A stretch of 64,000 nt of DNA, taken from positions 103,353,726 to 103,417,725 of the forward strand of contig OW240913.1 in the NCBI GenBank assembly GCA_933207985.1, given 5' to 3'. The position numbers and the translations under genes were made by a program. This DNA comes from Pelobates cultripes. Lineage: Eukaryota; Chordata; Amphibia; Anura; Pelobatidae. Positions 45,949 to 58,695 of this stretch are shown here, in pieces (within the stretch, counting starts at the first letter, position 1; the number at the start of each line of letters is the position of its first letter). A model generated the notes under the pieces. The model did not search any database and had not been told where the DNA came from. It saw nothing but the letters and a program-made list of their open reading frames with translations.

Positions 45949-46329
45949 TAGATTGTACGCACCATGTAAGTCTAGTTTTGTAAAGATCTGGGATCCTTCA
46001 TCCTGTCAAACAGTTCAGAGATCAGGGTAATGGGATAGACATTTCGTACTGTTATCTTGTTCAAGCTTCGATAATCTATACATGGTCTAAGATTGCCCTC
46101 TTTCTTGGAGACAAAGAATAATCAAAGAATAAACCTGCTCCAGCGGTATTTCATGACCTCTCCTTTCTCCCAGTCTATGCGAGGATTGTGTTTAGACAAC
46201 CACAGATAACCCAAGACTATAGGGAAAGAAGGTGATGAAATTGTTTGGAGAACTACGATTTCCACATGAAGAACCCCAATCATCATATGAATAGGAATGG
46301 GACCTCAGGCTCTGGAGTTTTCTGGCCTT

Positions 46330-46728
46330 TCAGGACAGGACAAACAGAGATGTCCCACAGTACATACACAAGCCCTCTCTCCTTCTATGTTGTCTCTCGG
46401 CTTCAGATAATCTAGTCATACCCACTTGCATGGGTTCAGGAATAGCTAAAGCCATGGAATCGGATGGGAAAGAAGGAACTAACTGGATAGCCGGTCTCCT
46501 GGGTCTCTCTCTGGTGTTTTGTCTGTGTCTTAGCCTCTCATTTATATGCCCAAGATATGTAATAAGTTCCTCCGTTGTCTCTGGTAGGTCTCTAGTTGCT
46601 ACCTCGTCTAACAAGGTGTCGGACAGGCCGTTAAGGAACACATCCACAAACACACGATAGTTCCAGCATATCTCTGTCGCTAGGGAACGCAATTCTAGAG
46701 CATAATCCATGAGGGAAACTATGGGCAT
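46330..46728 (-). pseudogene. Sushi-like gag fragment
   Basis: Contains the C-terminal half of a chromovirus-type Gag: PMQVGMTRLSEAERQHRRRE followed by GLCMYCG, the start of the CCHC knuckle, as in Sushi and its domesticated RTL relatives. The knuckle is cut off by a frame break. The N-terminal half is missing because the element ends abruptly at about 46735. Confidence 0.8.
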
Positions 46729-46734
46729 TTGGTT

Positions 46735-48089
46735 TAGCCATATAATTAATTTGTATCAAGTAATTAATGATAATGCTATTTACATTTTATTTCACAATGG
46801 CTTCAAAAATCAATATAAAGTAGCCTGTTAGACTTTATAGGAAATCTTAACGCTATACACGCAATATTGGTAACTACTATAAGAATACTCGATGAAGTAA
46901 AGGATGTTTTACCTGAGTCTGGTATGTATATGATATGTTAGGACAATAAGCTCTCTACTTACAGGTCTCCCAATAATAATGAATTGCAAGGTACCTTGTC
47001 CATATGTGATGTGAAAAATTAGAGTTTTCTTCAGCTTAAAGGAGCTTCCAAATTAGATTTGCATTCTTGCAGCAGATGTTATAAGTAATATATATATACA
47101 TGTAGTTTAAAACTGACTTTTAATGTTTTTTTTTTTTTTATTAATTCCTACTGCATTTTTATAGTGTGAACAATGAGTATTACTAATTAATGGGGCATTA
47201 ACACACACATCTATTATTTCAAAGCAAAGCCAATTCTGAAATATGAGGGGGGAAAAAATAAGAACACGTTTGTAATCATTTGTGAAATCATCACAACCAT
47301 CACTTTTCTCTAATGATCTTTAGGATGTTAATATTCCAAGCAGCAGACAAAAACACATCTGCCAGTAACCAGGTCTATCGCCACTTGATTGCAGTGTTTG
47401 AAGATCATTTCAATACTTTTCACCCAAGTTAACTTTAAAGCACTCATCACACTGAACGTGAAGTCAGTGTCCTCTCAAGATCAGACACAGTTCAAAGGAA
47501 TGAGATCAAAGTTTCCAAAATCTGGGATTCCCTTTTTAGTTTTTGCAAACTTCCTTTGCATATATTTTCTTTTTACCTAAAGCCAACAGTTTCCTTTTTT
47601 ACTATAGATTCATTGGTTTTAGTGGGATAGAAAATGAAAAACTAAAATTTTCAAAGGAGAAAAATTAATTAATAAAAAAAATTTTTATTGTTATTTTTTT
47701 TAATAATGAAGTCATATGCCATCATTGTAAGCAAAACGCGCTTTTTATTATATGAATCTTATTTTATCATGTTTTTGAGTGTACAAAGTTTTCCAAGACA
47801 GTTTTTTTGTAAATATAGGGACATTTTACTGGCTAGATAGAATGTAAAGTAGCTTCTTGCTAAAGTAGCTTGCTTAAGTCATCTGTAGAGGTGACATTTT
47901 ATTTAATGGCTTTTTTTGGGGGGGAGGAGGGTCAGTGTCTGCTCCATGCAGCTTCCCACTACTTACCTTTAATGTAAGAGCAAGAATGGAACCTAATCCT
48001 TGGGTCCAGTGCTCTGCAGCTGGGATCAGTCTCTCTACCGATTTCCCAGCTCATTGATTTTTACATTGTTTTTTGTCAAAATTACATTG
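46735..48089. other. Unassigned spacer
   Basis: AT-rich DNA without a recognised gene or transposon terminus. Confidence 0.4.
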
Positions 48090-51000
48090 GGCCCGTTTTT
48101 AAATTTTGCTTTTATTGATATTCACAAAAGGTAAATACAAAGAAGAGATTGGCAGACAAACATATTTGAACACTGCATTGTTAGGAATATAAAGAAAGTA
48201 TCCTTCAGCTGACCCTCTGTGATTTCAGATGTTCGAAAAGAGTAATCAATCCAATAAAATTCTAAAACCTACAACAAAATTAAAATATACATTGTTAGTG
48301 GATAAACTAAAGGTTGAAAAAAACTAATGAAATCAGAATAAGAAAGTGCCCTATTAATTAGAAAAACAAAATATCTGCTAGTGTGTACTTTTGCAATCAC
48401 ATTTTTGTTTTAAACAAGGAATGTATTCCATATCTCACAAGCATTGCTAGTGTTCCTTCAAACCGCTTTGTACATTCGTTCATATGAACAGTTTAATGAG
48501 ATCTGCTCAGTCAGGTCCTGCTCTCGGGGAACGTGGTTCTAACTCCTAGCTAAAAGTGTGCTGGCTGCTATCAGTATGTGGAATGTCAGTTTTCTGTGAG
48601 GTTTTGGAATGTCCGGTGGAAGTATACAGAAGAGGAATGTTTCCATATTTAAAGGCATCTGACATCTTATAAGTGTCACAGGTGTAATACCATCTTCCAG
48701 GGATTTGGGGGCAATACCTCCACATGTGTAACATTGTTCCTATTTCAGAGTTACATCTACAGCAAGATGGATTTTGTGCAGTTATGTGTTGTAACCATGC
48801 CGGTACCAAGAGTATCACCTATGTATAATTATAGGTAGGTGTTCTAGATGAGAAGCACATAAAATGAGACCTTTATGATCTCTAAATGCTTTGAACCATA
48901 AGTCTTGGCCCAATTATGCCAGGCCTCCACGAACCCTAGGGGTTTCTCTTCTCCAAAGCCATTTACGCAGTGGACAACACTTTTTTTGCCTGGGGTTTGT
49001 GGTAGGCACATTTTTCCAGGAGTAGTAAGTTGTGAGCCTAATATCTCTGGTTGAACTGTTGGTTGGACATATTTTGATACAGAGTTTTATTGCAAATAGG
49101 AAAATAAGGTTTTTGATGGTAATGCATATTTGGTCTGCAGCTCTGGAAATGGCGAGAGGCCATGCTCATTGCATATTTGGTGAAGGTGTGTAATTCACAT
49201 GCTTTCTCACAAAAACAAGGAGGATATGGGGGTGGCTAGGGACAATGGACATTTTCCGCAAAAGTTATATTTCACTGAGTCCCATATACATGTAGTATGC
49301 TTAGTGGGTTGTAGCATCACATCCATTTTTTTGTTTCATATGTTTAGGAATCCAGAAAATAAAGCAAATTTCTTTCTGTTCTTCCCAATGAGACTCTACA
49401 TAGACTCACTATTGAAGTGTAGGAGAGTAATGTGCTGTGGCCACAACCCCTACATGTGATGTTTTTTAGTAGTTGGAGAGATTGGGCAATCCCAGCCCCC
49501 CAGTATGTACTGTCCTCTGCAGGATTGATCTTGCTACACGTGCCAGCTTGTTGTGCCATATAAATCTTAGAAATTGGTTTTGTAAATTATTTATAAAGTG
49601 TTTTGGTATATGCAGTGTGTGGAGTAAGTACTGGATTTTGGGGAGCTCCATAATTTTTAGTGTCGCTATTCGTACCCGCCCGTTTGTTAATATGATAGTA
49701 ATAGCTTTATTCTATATGACATAATTTTGGACAAATATGTATCTTAGGTTTTTTGTTAGTTTAATATCCAAAAAGGTGAGGGGAAAAGAATACAGAGCTC
49801 CACTGAGTATGAGTGTGAGATGAGGCCTGCAGGACAGAGATGGAACATTTATATGAAGGTATTTACAGCTGGGAGAAGAATATCAAAGAGGAGGGGTGGG
49901 GAGTATAGTAGCCATGTGTTATATACAATTGAAAAGTTTAGCAACCAAACTCTATCACCCAAAATATTAATAACTGTACATGAAATATTGGTCAGAAACA
50001 TTAAATGACAATAATACAAACTGCATGCACAGAAAATTACAGTGGCAAACTACAGGTATAAATGGTAACAATTCTATAGTAACACATGATAATATGGTAG
50101 CAATGCAAGAATAAATGAGGTATAGTATCTTCCAAGCTTCAGTCAATACCTGAGGGTTGTTGGATATGCTGCAGGATGTTAAATGCAGAGCTCCACTGAG
50201 TATGAGTGTGAGATGAGGCCGGAGGGTTGTTGATAAAGAAAGGGTCGGAGAGAAAGTCTGAGTTTACAACCTGAACTGATGGTCTATTGTATAGTATGTC
50301 AATCACTGCTACAAATTGTGTACGAAAAACATACTTAAGTAGTACTGCCCCCAAAAAGGCAGTCAAGTCCCTTTTTGACCTCTAGTGAGATTAGGATCCC
50401 CCCTTTTGCTTTTTTCACAGACTGTATAGTAGGTCAAGCACCTTCCTGGTATTATCAGAGCATTGGTGCCTGTTGGCAAAGCCCACTTGATCATCTGATA
50501 GAAGATGTAGTTATATATCACCCAGCCTATTGGCATATGTATTAAAGAGCAACATGGGCCTGGAATTCTGACATGTCATTAGGGATTTCCTGGTTTTGGT
50601 AGTGTTATTATGTGTGCAGAGAAAATATTCAATGAATTGTCAATGGATTGGATGGTCTCATTGTACATAGAGGTTAAAACACTCGCTAAAATGAGGGCAT
50701 ATCTTTTATAGTAGGCATTAAAGAAGCCATCTGGTCCTTGGGCTTTTATAGATAGTAGGGATTGGATGCTATGTCTTTAATTGTAATTAGTCCTATAACC
50801 GCTGCATGTGGTCTTGGTGGATTGGAGGTAACGAGATATCATTTAGATATGTAGCTATACATTCTGCTGTGGATTGTGTGGATCATTTTTTAGATTATAT
50901 AGATCCAAATAATATTTTGCAAATGCATTGCTGACAAGTTTGGGTATCACCATCTTTTGTCCTGATGCAGATAGAATATATGAAATCTTCCCTTTGTTTT

Positions 51001-51120
51001 GTTTCTCTTTTGATCTACTCACTAATATTTTCCAGCTCTGTTCCCTTGAACATAGCAGGTGGCTTTTAGTTTGTGTGGATGATATCTTATTTTTGCTAGA
51101 GAATGTTCATTAATGTTTTG
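48090..51120 (-). mobile_element. L1/Tx1-like LINE, decayed
   Basis: A 3-kb LINE on the - strand. From 5' to 3' it shows RT remnants around 50370-50600 (ANRLGDI, then GFANRHQCSDNTRKVLDLLY), further RT at 50139-50366 (YNRPSVQVVNSDFLSDPFF), the post-RT segment at 49466-49651 (GGLGLPNLSNY) and the C-terminal knuckle at 48546-48818 (CCRCNSEIGTMLHMWRYC). The 3' end at about 48095 has AATAAAAGC and an A-rich tail. Many stops and shifts are present. The 5' limit is approximate. Confidence 0.8.
49793..50220. repeat. 35-bp direct repeat within the LINE
   Basis: The same 35 bases occur at 49793-49827 and 50186-50220, flanking 358 bp. The sequence between them does not read clearly as LINE ORF2. It could be an insertion with a long target duplication or a local duplication. 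Confidence 0.6.
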
Positions 51121-52439
51121 TGTGAGGTTCAAGATTTGTTCTTTTAATAAAGGGGTGTGGGTCTTATCTGAGTCCTCCTAGAGAGTTCATACAAGGCCCT
51201 CTGCCACATTTGAAACTGTCCTATTGAGCATTTTTTCATTTCTGAGGCTCTTTTATTTAAGAGCCTTCTAATGACAGGTTTGCGCACGAGTCATATTGTT
51301 GACATCTTAACAACCAGATTGTTCTTTGTTAAAAAATGTTCCTTAATCTCGAATTCTGAATATTTACCTAATTTTGCATCGCTGAGTAGGGACAATTCTT
51401 AAGGGCTGCAGTGTTTGCAATCATATAGATCTTTAAGTGTTATGATGGTTGGAGCATGGTTCAACCATGCCATTAAACCAATGCCACATTCTATTACGTA
51501 TTCTGTTATGTATTCTAGTTCTGGGCCATCCAGGGCCAGATTAAGAGCCCAGTGGGCTTGGTGCTGACAATTATGATGTGCCTAATTTTAAAATCTTATC
51601 AACCAAAAACACTAAAACAGTCCTACTTCCCAAGCGTCATGTATCTGATGGAGATGGTGCTGGAGGGAAACTCATAGGATTCAGCTATGAAAAAACACAT
51701 ACCATATACTAATCTCATGCTTTCATATTTCCAGTAAATCCATACCCTAACAGCAGTGTCCAGTGAAGCAGGAAGTCTATGGACAGGGTAAAAGTGTGCA
51801 CCACTGAAGCGTATCACGTATCCAGAACTGCTGAAAGGGGCGAAAATACCCAAAAAGGGGGCATGCCTGCCCATAGAATTTGAAGGACAGCCTGGCAGGA
51901 ATGCATGTAAGGCTGCCTGCCAGTCATGCAGGCTGGCCAACTATGGGTATACTATGCAGACAGCACCCTGAGCTTGGCATAAATGTGTCTAAAGATGCAC
52001 GTGTTCCACTCTTTCTAATTACTGTCCCCTAGCAGTCACATGTACACTTGTCTCCTTACTTCTTACCTGCAAACAGAAGCTCCTGGTATATAGTCTGGGA
52101 CAGAGAAAATGTGTATGTAGTGAGTGTAGAAGAAAGGGAACATACCACAGAGACCAAAGTCAGCATTACCTAAATTAATTTTATTGTCAACAAGTCTACA
52201 CAAGTTTTGTTCCTCTACATCCCTCTTAAGTTTCCATACTTAAGCAAGAGTATGTGAAAAGTAGTTAGGGTTGCCACCTTTCTTGAAAAAAAAAAAACCC
52301 TACTAATTTACTTAGTGCTAAATTTGCATAATACATTTTGTATGCATGACATCACATGATGTAAATCACAAGGAGTGGCATAAGAGATAATTCTGTAAAA
52401 TCACCAAAATACTTCTTACAGTTTGATTCTGCTGTATAT
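51121..52439. other. Unassigned with hAT-like termini
   Basis: No gene. CAGGGCCAGATTAAGAGCC at about 51531 and AGGGTTGCCACCTTTCTTG at about 52268 resemble 5' termini of non-autonomous DNA transposons. The second leads directly into the minisatellite that follows. Confidence 0.35.
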
Positions 52440-54175
52440 ATGGATTGTTCGCAGTGTCTCCCTGGTCTCCCAGTGTATCAGTGTCCCTATGTATCACATG
52501 GGGACACTGGGTGACTTTGAGACATGGAGACACTGGGAGACACGGGGGTGTCTCCCAGTGTCTCCATGTCTCAAAGTCACCCAGTGTCCCCATGTCTCTC
52601 ATTGTCCCCTAGTGTCTCAGTGACCCCTAGTGTCTGTGTTCCCATGTCTCACAGTGTCCCTTAGTGTCTGTGTCCCCATGTTTCCCAGTGTCCCTTAGTG
52701 TCTGTGTCCCCATGTCTCCCAGTGTCTCCATGTCACTAGGACACTAGGGGACCCAGTGAGACATCGGGACACTGGAAAACATGGAGACACTGGGGGAGAC
52801 ATGGGGACACTGTGTGACTTTCAGACATGAGAGGACACTGGGAGACATGGGGCACTGAGACACTGTGATACATTTGGGACACTGTGATACACAGGGGACA
52901 CTGGAGACTTGATAAAGACATGGGTACAGGTGGAAACATTGCGGTGTCCAATAAACCTGCGTAAATCTATCACAGTGCCTGAGATTTTTTCTTTTATACT
53001 AGGGGACACTGAGACACTGAGAGATATGGGGACACTGGGAGACATGGGGACACTAAGATACTGGGAGATTAGGAGACTCTGTGAGACTCTGTGAGACTAG
53101 ACACTGAGACACTGAGAGATATGGGGACACTGGGAGACATGGGGACACTGAGACACTAGGAGATTAGGAGACTGTGTGAGACTCTGTGAGACTAGGAAAC
53201 ACTGAGACGCTAGGGACACTGAGACACACCAGGGACACTGGGAGACATGGGGACACTGGCTGGGAAACTGGGAGTGCCCCATGCTTCCCAGGTCTCAAAG
53301 TCGACCAGTGTCCCCATGTCTCCCTGTGTCCCCATGTGTCCCCATGTCTCTCAGTGCCCCTTAGTGTCTCAATGTCCCCATGTTGCTCAGTGTCAGTGTC
53401 CCCTAGTGCTTGTGTCCACATGTCTACCAGTGTCCCTTAGTGTCTGTGTCTCCATGTCCCCCTGTGTCACCATGTCACTAGGGCATTGGGGACACTGTGA
53501 GACATGGGGACACTAGGGGTCACTGGGAGATATAGGGACAGTGAGATACTTGGGGACACTGGGAGACATGGGGAGACTGAGACACTAGGGGACACTGAGA
53601 GACTATGTGTCACTGGGAGACATGGTGCCACTGTGTCCCTAGTGTCTCAGGGTCCCCATGCCCCCCGTGTCTCAGTGTCCCCATGTCTCCCAGTGTCCCA
53701 ATGTCTCAGTGTCCCGAAGTCCCTACCATCCATGTCTCACAGTTTCCCTTAGTGTCTCAGTGTCCCCTGGTCTCCCAGTTCCCCCTAGTGTCTCAGTGTC
53801 CCCAAGTGTCCCTATGTCTCCCAGTGTCCCCAAGTCTCTCATCATCCCCATGTCTCACAGTTTTTCCAAGTGTCTCAGGTTCCCCAGGTTGCCCAGTGAC
53901 CCCTCATGTCTCGGTTTTACCAAGTGTCCCTATGTATCCCAGTGTCCCGTAGTGTCTCAGTGTCCCCTAGTGTCTTAATGTGCCCATGTCTCAAAGTGTC
54001 CCCTAGTGTCTCAGTTTCCACAAGTGTCTCTGTGTCTCCCAGTGTCCCTATGTCTCCCACTGCCCCCTAATTATTCAGTGTTTCCTAGTATCTCAGTGTC
54101 CCCAGGTCTCCCAGTCTCCCCTAGTGTCTCCCAGTGTCCGTGTCCCCATGTCTCCCTGCAGCCTTTCCTCCCATC
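52440..54175. repeat. Strand-switching minisatellite
   Basis: Tandem degenerate units of about 18 bp, CCCAGTGTCCCCATGTCT, or its complement. Orientation alternates in blocks: C-rich strand up at about 52440-52735, complement at 52736-53275, C-rich at 53276-53475, complement at 53476-53640, C-rich at 53641-54170. All reading frames here are artefacts. Confidence 0.92.
52496..52595. repeat. Perfect 100-bp palindrome
   Basis: Arms of 48 bp (52496-52543 and 52548-52595) are exactly complementary around a GGGG spacer. It lies at the left part of the strand-switching minisatellite. Confidence 0.95.
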
Positions 54176-55420
54176 CATCACTTACCTGAGCTGTAGGCTG
54201 TCCTTGCAGGCTCGATGCTATCTGGCAATCAGAACCAGAACCAGAACCAGGAACCAAGCATCACAAGAGGACACCTGCAGTGACCACCGAACTACTTAGC
54301 AGATAGCAGACAGACTAAACAAGAATGAGGAAGTCATCTCCAGCAGACTGGTCCAGATGCAGGAACTCTTGTATGCTGAATAATCCAGGCAGGACAGGAT
54401 ACAGGCAGGGCAGATCAGCAACCAATAGCTGCAGATTCCACTCCACAAACTCCATAAGGGCCTACGGCCATACTGTCAATGGATTATCAGGGCCTGGTGC
54501 AGGGTAACCACACGCCCCCTGGTGTTGAGCACCAGTGTTTGTGCGGCCACATACCAGGACCCTGATGCAGCTTCTGCGGATCCCAGGTGCCAGATGAAAA
54601 GAAGTAGACCTCCTAGGATCTGAATAGGGAGGCTCTGCAGCAGATATGTATCCAGTACAGAAACAAGGAAAGGCTAGAATAGACACCAAACAAGAAAACA
54701 AGTCAAGACTAGAAGAACCCAGAACCAGAGCAGGACAGAAAGCAGAACCCAGAACATGTACACAAGACATGAGGGAAACATGAACAGGGCAGGACAGGAC
54801 TGTACATGAACTGGGAATACAAGACAAAATAAAACAAGACCAGAGATATGAGACAAAACAAGAGGAGACACAACTAAGTATCATATATGTAAAACGTTGG
54901 AGATTTAGACATACATAAACAGCCAAGATGTATGCAGCCCACCACTGGGTCAAAGTCCTCCAATTACGATGGGTTCCTATCTACCTAGATATGCATGACT
55001 AAATAAACAATAATAAAACACACACAGCACTTACCTGCAAGAAAGGGGCAGAGGACTTGAGCAACTGCCTGCAGGAACGAAGTGAAACAAAAGGATAAAT
55101 GGAAAAGGAAAGGGTGTGGCAACATAAAACAAACATATAAAGACATCCAGGAGACATGGAATTCCAGGAACGGAATAAAGGAATGAACCCAGAAAACCCA
55201 GCATAAAGAAAACCAGACATGGAATCGAAAACCAGAAAAACCAAGAAAAACTAAACAAGAATTGTGAAAAGAGTACTGGATACCAGAAGCCAAGGCCAGA
55301 CATCTCCGCAGAACAGAGCAGGATGTGACACCCACACAATGAGTTTGGTTCGGTATCTCCACCTATAAGAGGGTTTGCAGCGCCTTGTGAGTTTCTTCTG
55401 ATCCAGATAGTGCTCAGTGC
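54176..55420 (-). other. Unclassified repeat, possibly LTR-like
   Basis: The sequence has the biased, low-coding texture of an LTR. On the - strand a TGTCACATCCTGCTCTG start near 55330 looks like an LTR beginning. No target duplication or opposite boundary could be confirmed, so this is only a suggestion. Confidence 0.25.
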
Positions 55421-56931
55421 ATGTAAAAGAGCAGGAGACACAATATAGTGCAGTAGGTACTTATACTTGGTGATGAAAATATAGAAATGCACTTACAGTT
55501 TTTGGAGCTTCTGATCAGTTTGAAATAGTAGTGCTTAGGCGGTATGATCCCCACCTGTGGATATACTGGTGCAGCAACAATTTTCCAGGCAGTGTGTCAA
55601 GATCCAAATGCACTGTATGGGAGTCTTGGCGTGGGTAGCAGAAGCTCACCGATGCAAATGTGGAATAAAAGGAATATAAAAACAACCAATAGTGCTCACT
55701 GCTAAAAAAGCAGTATTAAAATAACATTTTAAAAAAGGGGTACTCACAAAAGGAGAGCAAAAGTGGTTTTGCTTAATCCAAATAGCGTAGGTGGTAGGTT
55801 TTTAAGTGTATAAAGGAAACACATTTGAAAAAGCCTGTGATATGGCAAAATGCACTAAGTGTATTTTTAAGTGTATTTTTATATTTTATGTAATAAAAAG
55901 AGTATACTTTTTATCTACTTTGGACCCTCCTAATTGCTTTTAGAAGATTTTATCCAAGAGGACTCCAAAAATATCCTTGATGGGGATTATACTACCTACG
56001 CTATTTGTAAAAAACACATTATCGAATCAAAAACTTCTCACAGAGAAGCACTGAGGACAAATCTACTGTCCAAAGCTTGCCATAAAGATGGGTGGTTTTA
56101 TTGACATTTGAGGATTTATGGGAAAACAAAATCTTACTTTAGGGCAAATATTAAGTTATTGTAGGCAAACAATAACCAACCACTGGAGTTATTGTTCACA
56201 TAAGCTGCTTGCCAAGTAGTTACAAAACACAAGTTGCAGAAAACTAATAATGCCATCCAGGAAGAGACTATTCCAGGGAGTGATTGACAGCCCATGGAGG
56301 CGGCTGAACACACATAAGAAAAGGTATTTATCTGTAGTATTATAAATTTTTACAAAGAATGCTGCAGAGACAAGCTGTTTGCATAATAACCACTTCAATA
56401 AGATGACACATATAAAGTGCTTAGGGTGACCCATTTAGCAGAGCTGAAAGAGAAACTTTCATTATTTAATTTTACATAAGAGAAAACCTGAAGTCAAATA
56501 AGGACACTGTCTTTTAAAAAAAAAACTGCTACCTTGTTTTCATTTTGTAATGATGTCTAGATGCTATAGGGAAGATTTATAAAAGTGTTCTACTCTAAAA
56601 AGTGTTTTGGAGTACTAAAAGTGGAGCAATCACCATGGAAACCAGTGAAACCAATAGGCACATTCCTTTGGTGACTATTCCCCTTTTACATTTTTGCACC
56701 ACTTTTCAAAACAGAATGCTTTGAAAAAGCTCCCCCACCTCTAGAAGTAAAAACATACTAATACACACACAATGTGTTTGGTGAGGTTAATCAAATGGGT
56801 AATTGTGAATTATTTATTATGTACCATGGTGCACAAAAATGATTATTGTATTCTCTCTATTTATATTTAGTTCTTCCTTCTTGAACCTCACTATGTATTT
56901 TGTGTTGCTTTCATGCACCAGATTTGACTCA
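55421..56931. other. Unassigned spacer
   Basis: AT-rich DNA, no gene or transposon terminus recognised. Confidence 0.4.
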
Positions 56932-57090
56932 CTTCTACGCAGTGGCGGATCCAGAGCCTGATCTCGGGAGGGGCACTTGTAGATTATTTAAATAAATAAT
57001 CCAGGCACAATAACCACTACAGCTCAGTGTAGTAGTTATGGTGTCAGTAGTGCCAGGATTCCACCCCAGAGTAAGTAGTCATACCGTTTG

Positions 57091-57190
57091 NNNNNNNNNN
57101 NNNNNNNNNNNNNNNNNNNNNNNNNNNNNNNNNNNNNNNNNNNNNNNNNNNNNNNNNNNNNNNNNNNNNNNNNNNNNNNNNNNNNNNNNN
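57091..57190. other. Assembly gap
   Basis: Exactly 100 undetermined bases, a conventional placeholder length, so the true gap size is probably unknown. It sits at the start of the minisatellite inside element B. Confidence 1.
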
Positions 57191-57400
57191 CAGTGTGTGT
57201 AATGGGGACGCAGTGTGTGTAATGGGGACGCAGTGTGTGTAATGGGGAGGCAGTGTGTGGTATGGGGGGGCAGTTTGTGTAATGGGGGGGCAGTGTGTGG
57301 TATGGGGGGGCAGTGTGTGTAATGGGGGGGGCAGTGTGTGGTATGGGGGGCTGTGTGTGTAATTGGGGGGGCAGTGTGTGTAATGGGGGGGGAAGGATGC
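57191..57400. repeat. G-rich minisatellite inside element B
   Basis: About ten units of about 20 bp on the pattern CAGTGTGTGTAATGGGGGG. Partly hidden by the gap. Confidence 0.9.
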
Positions 57401-58022
57401 TTTTAAATAATATTTTTATTTTTTTAAATAAAATAAATATCCTATGTCCCCCCTCCCTTCTTACCTTTACTGGGGAGGAGGGGGGACATATTTCGATCCC
57501 TGGTGGTCCCAGTGGTGATTCCCTGGTGGTCCAGTGGGGAGAGTGAACTCTAGCCCGCGCTCCCGGGCTAGAGTTCACTCTCGCGAGATTTGGAGCGTTG
57601 CCGTGGTAACCGCGGCAACGCTCCAAATCTCGAGCGAGGAGGACCCGGAGGAGCTGCAGCCTGAGCTCCGGGTCCTCTCTCTCACTCCCTCCCTCCGCCG
57701 CCGGCTGTAAGCACGGTGCCTGCGGACCGGGGAGGGAGATCTCTGATCTTCCTCCCCGGTCCGCAGGCACATTGCACGGCTGGCAGGGGAGGGAGACCGG
57801 CGGATTTCTCGGGGGGGGCAATTACACCGTTGCCCCCCCCCTGGATCCGCCAATGCTTCTACGAGGAACAACGGAGCCAACATAAAATACAAATAATTCA
57901 TTAAAGCAAAGCAGGCATGGTCTTGATATGGCTCCCTGTGCCCATAAATATAATATGAACATATTATTTGAAATAATCAAGTAGAATACATATCCAACTA
58001 TCAATTTCCAGTATCTCTTGAA

Positions 58023-58362
58023 TAGTGATGTCCCGAACGGTTTGCCTAATGGTTCGCCGCGGACTGCGAACATATGACCCTGTACCTCACAGTCAGCAGA
58101 CACATTCCAGCCAATCAGCAGCAGACCCTCCCTCCCAGACCCTCCCACCTCCTGGACAGCATCCATTTTGAAGCTGCATTCTTAGTGAGCCGTCCAGGAG
58201 GTGGGAGAGTCTGGGAGGGAGGGTCTGCTGCTGATTGGCTGGAATGTGTCTGCTGACTGTGAGGTACAGGGTCATATGTTCGCCGTCTGTGGCGAACCGT
58301 TTGGCGAACCGCTCGGCGAACCATTTGGCGAACCGTTCGGCGAACTGTTCGGGACATCACTA
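58023..58362. mobile_element. Fold-back MITE with TA ends
   Basis: Starts TAGTGATGTCCCGAAC and ends with its complement. Arms of about 100 bp (about 58063-58165 and 58190-58290) are nearly perfect complements around a short spacer, so almost the whole element can form a hairpin. The right part has five tandem 12-bp units like GGCGAACCGTTT (58293-58350). Probably inserted at TA. Confidence 0.85.
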
Positions 58363-58532
58363 GTCTTGATATATCAGTTATAAAAACCCACTGTTTAAAT
58401 ATGTAAGCAAATGACTAATAGTATTTTATTCCAATTAGCTACCAATAATGTATGTAGTCCCATACGTGCCAATATAGATGGAGGTGACAAGTCAGAAATT
58501 AATCGTATCCTATGTTTTACTCTCCACCTCCT

Positions 58533-58695
58533 CTAGACTGTAAGCTCGTTAGAACAGGGTCCTCTTAGTTATATTGTTCCTGTATGTTTTTGTAATTGTC
58601 TCATTTATTGTTAAATCTCCACCTCCAATAATATTATAAAGCGCTACGGAATTTGTTGGCGCTATATAAATGCTAATAATAATAATGCTAATAAT
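58533..58695 (+). repeat. Dispersed retroposon tail
   Basis: Contains GACTGTAAGCTCGTTAGAAC, then GCGCTACGGAATTTGTTGG, and ends in a (AAT)n tail. This is a common frog repeat, also seen at 40023-40200 and in degenerate form at 23780-23925. Confidence 0.65.

Larger units (their letters stand above)
56940..57855 (+). mobile_element. hAT-like non-autonomous element B
   Basis: The same family as 24311-25688, with termini CAGTGGCGGATCCAG and CTGGATCCGCCAATG. It is flanked by a perfect 8-bp target duplication, CTTCTACG (56932-56939 and 57856-57863), the size made by hAT transposases. It contains a gap, a shorter G-rich array (57191-57400) and the triple hairpin block (about 57541-57580, 57579-57637 and 57717-57770). 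Confidence 0.88.

Noticed and set aside
53247..53978. Several frames of 80-115 codons on both strands
   Set aside because: Artefacts of the strand-switching minisatellite.
54985..55492. Hydrophobic frames of 125-153 codons on the - strand
   Set aside because: They derive from T-rich complement of an A-rich, possibly LTR-like repeat; no conserved motif was seen.
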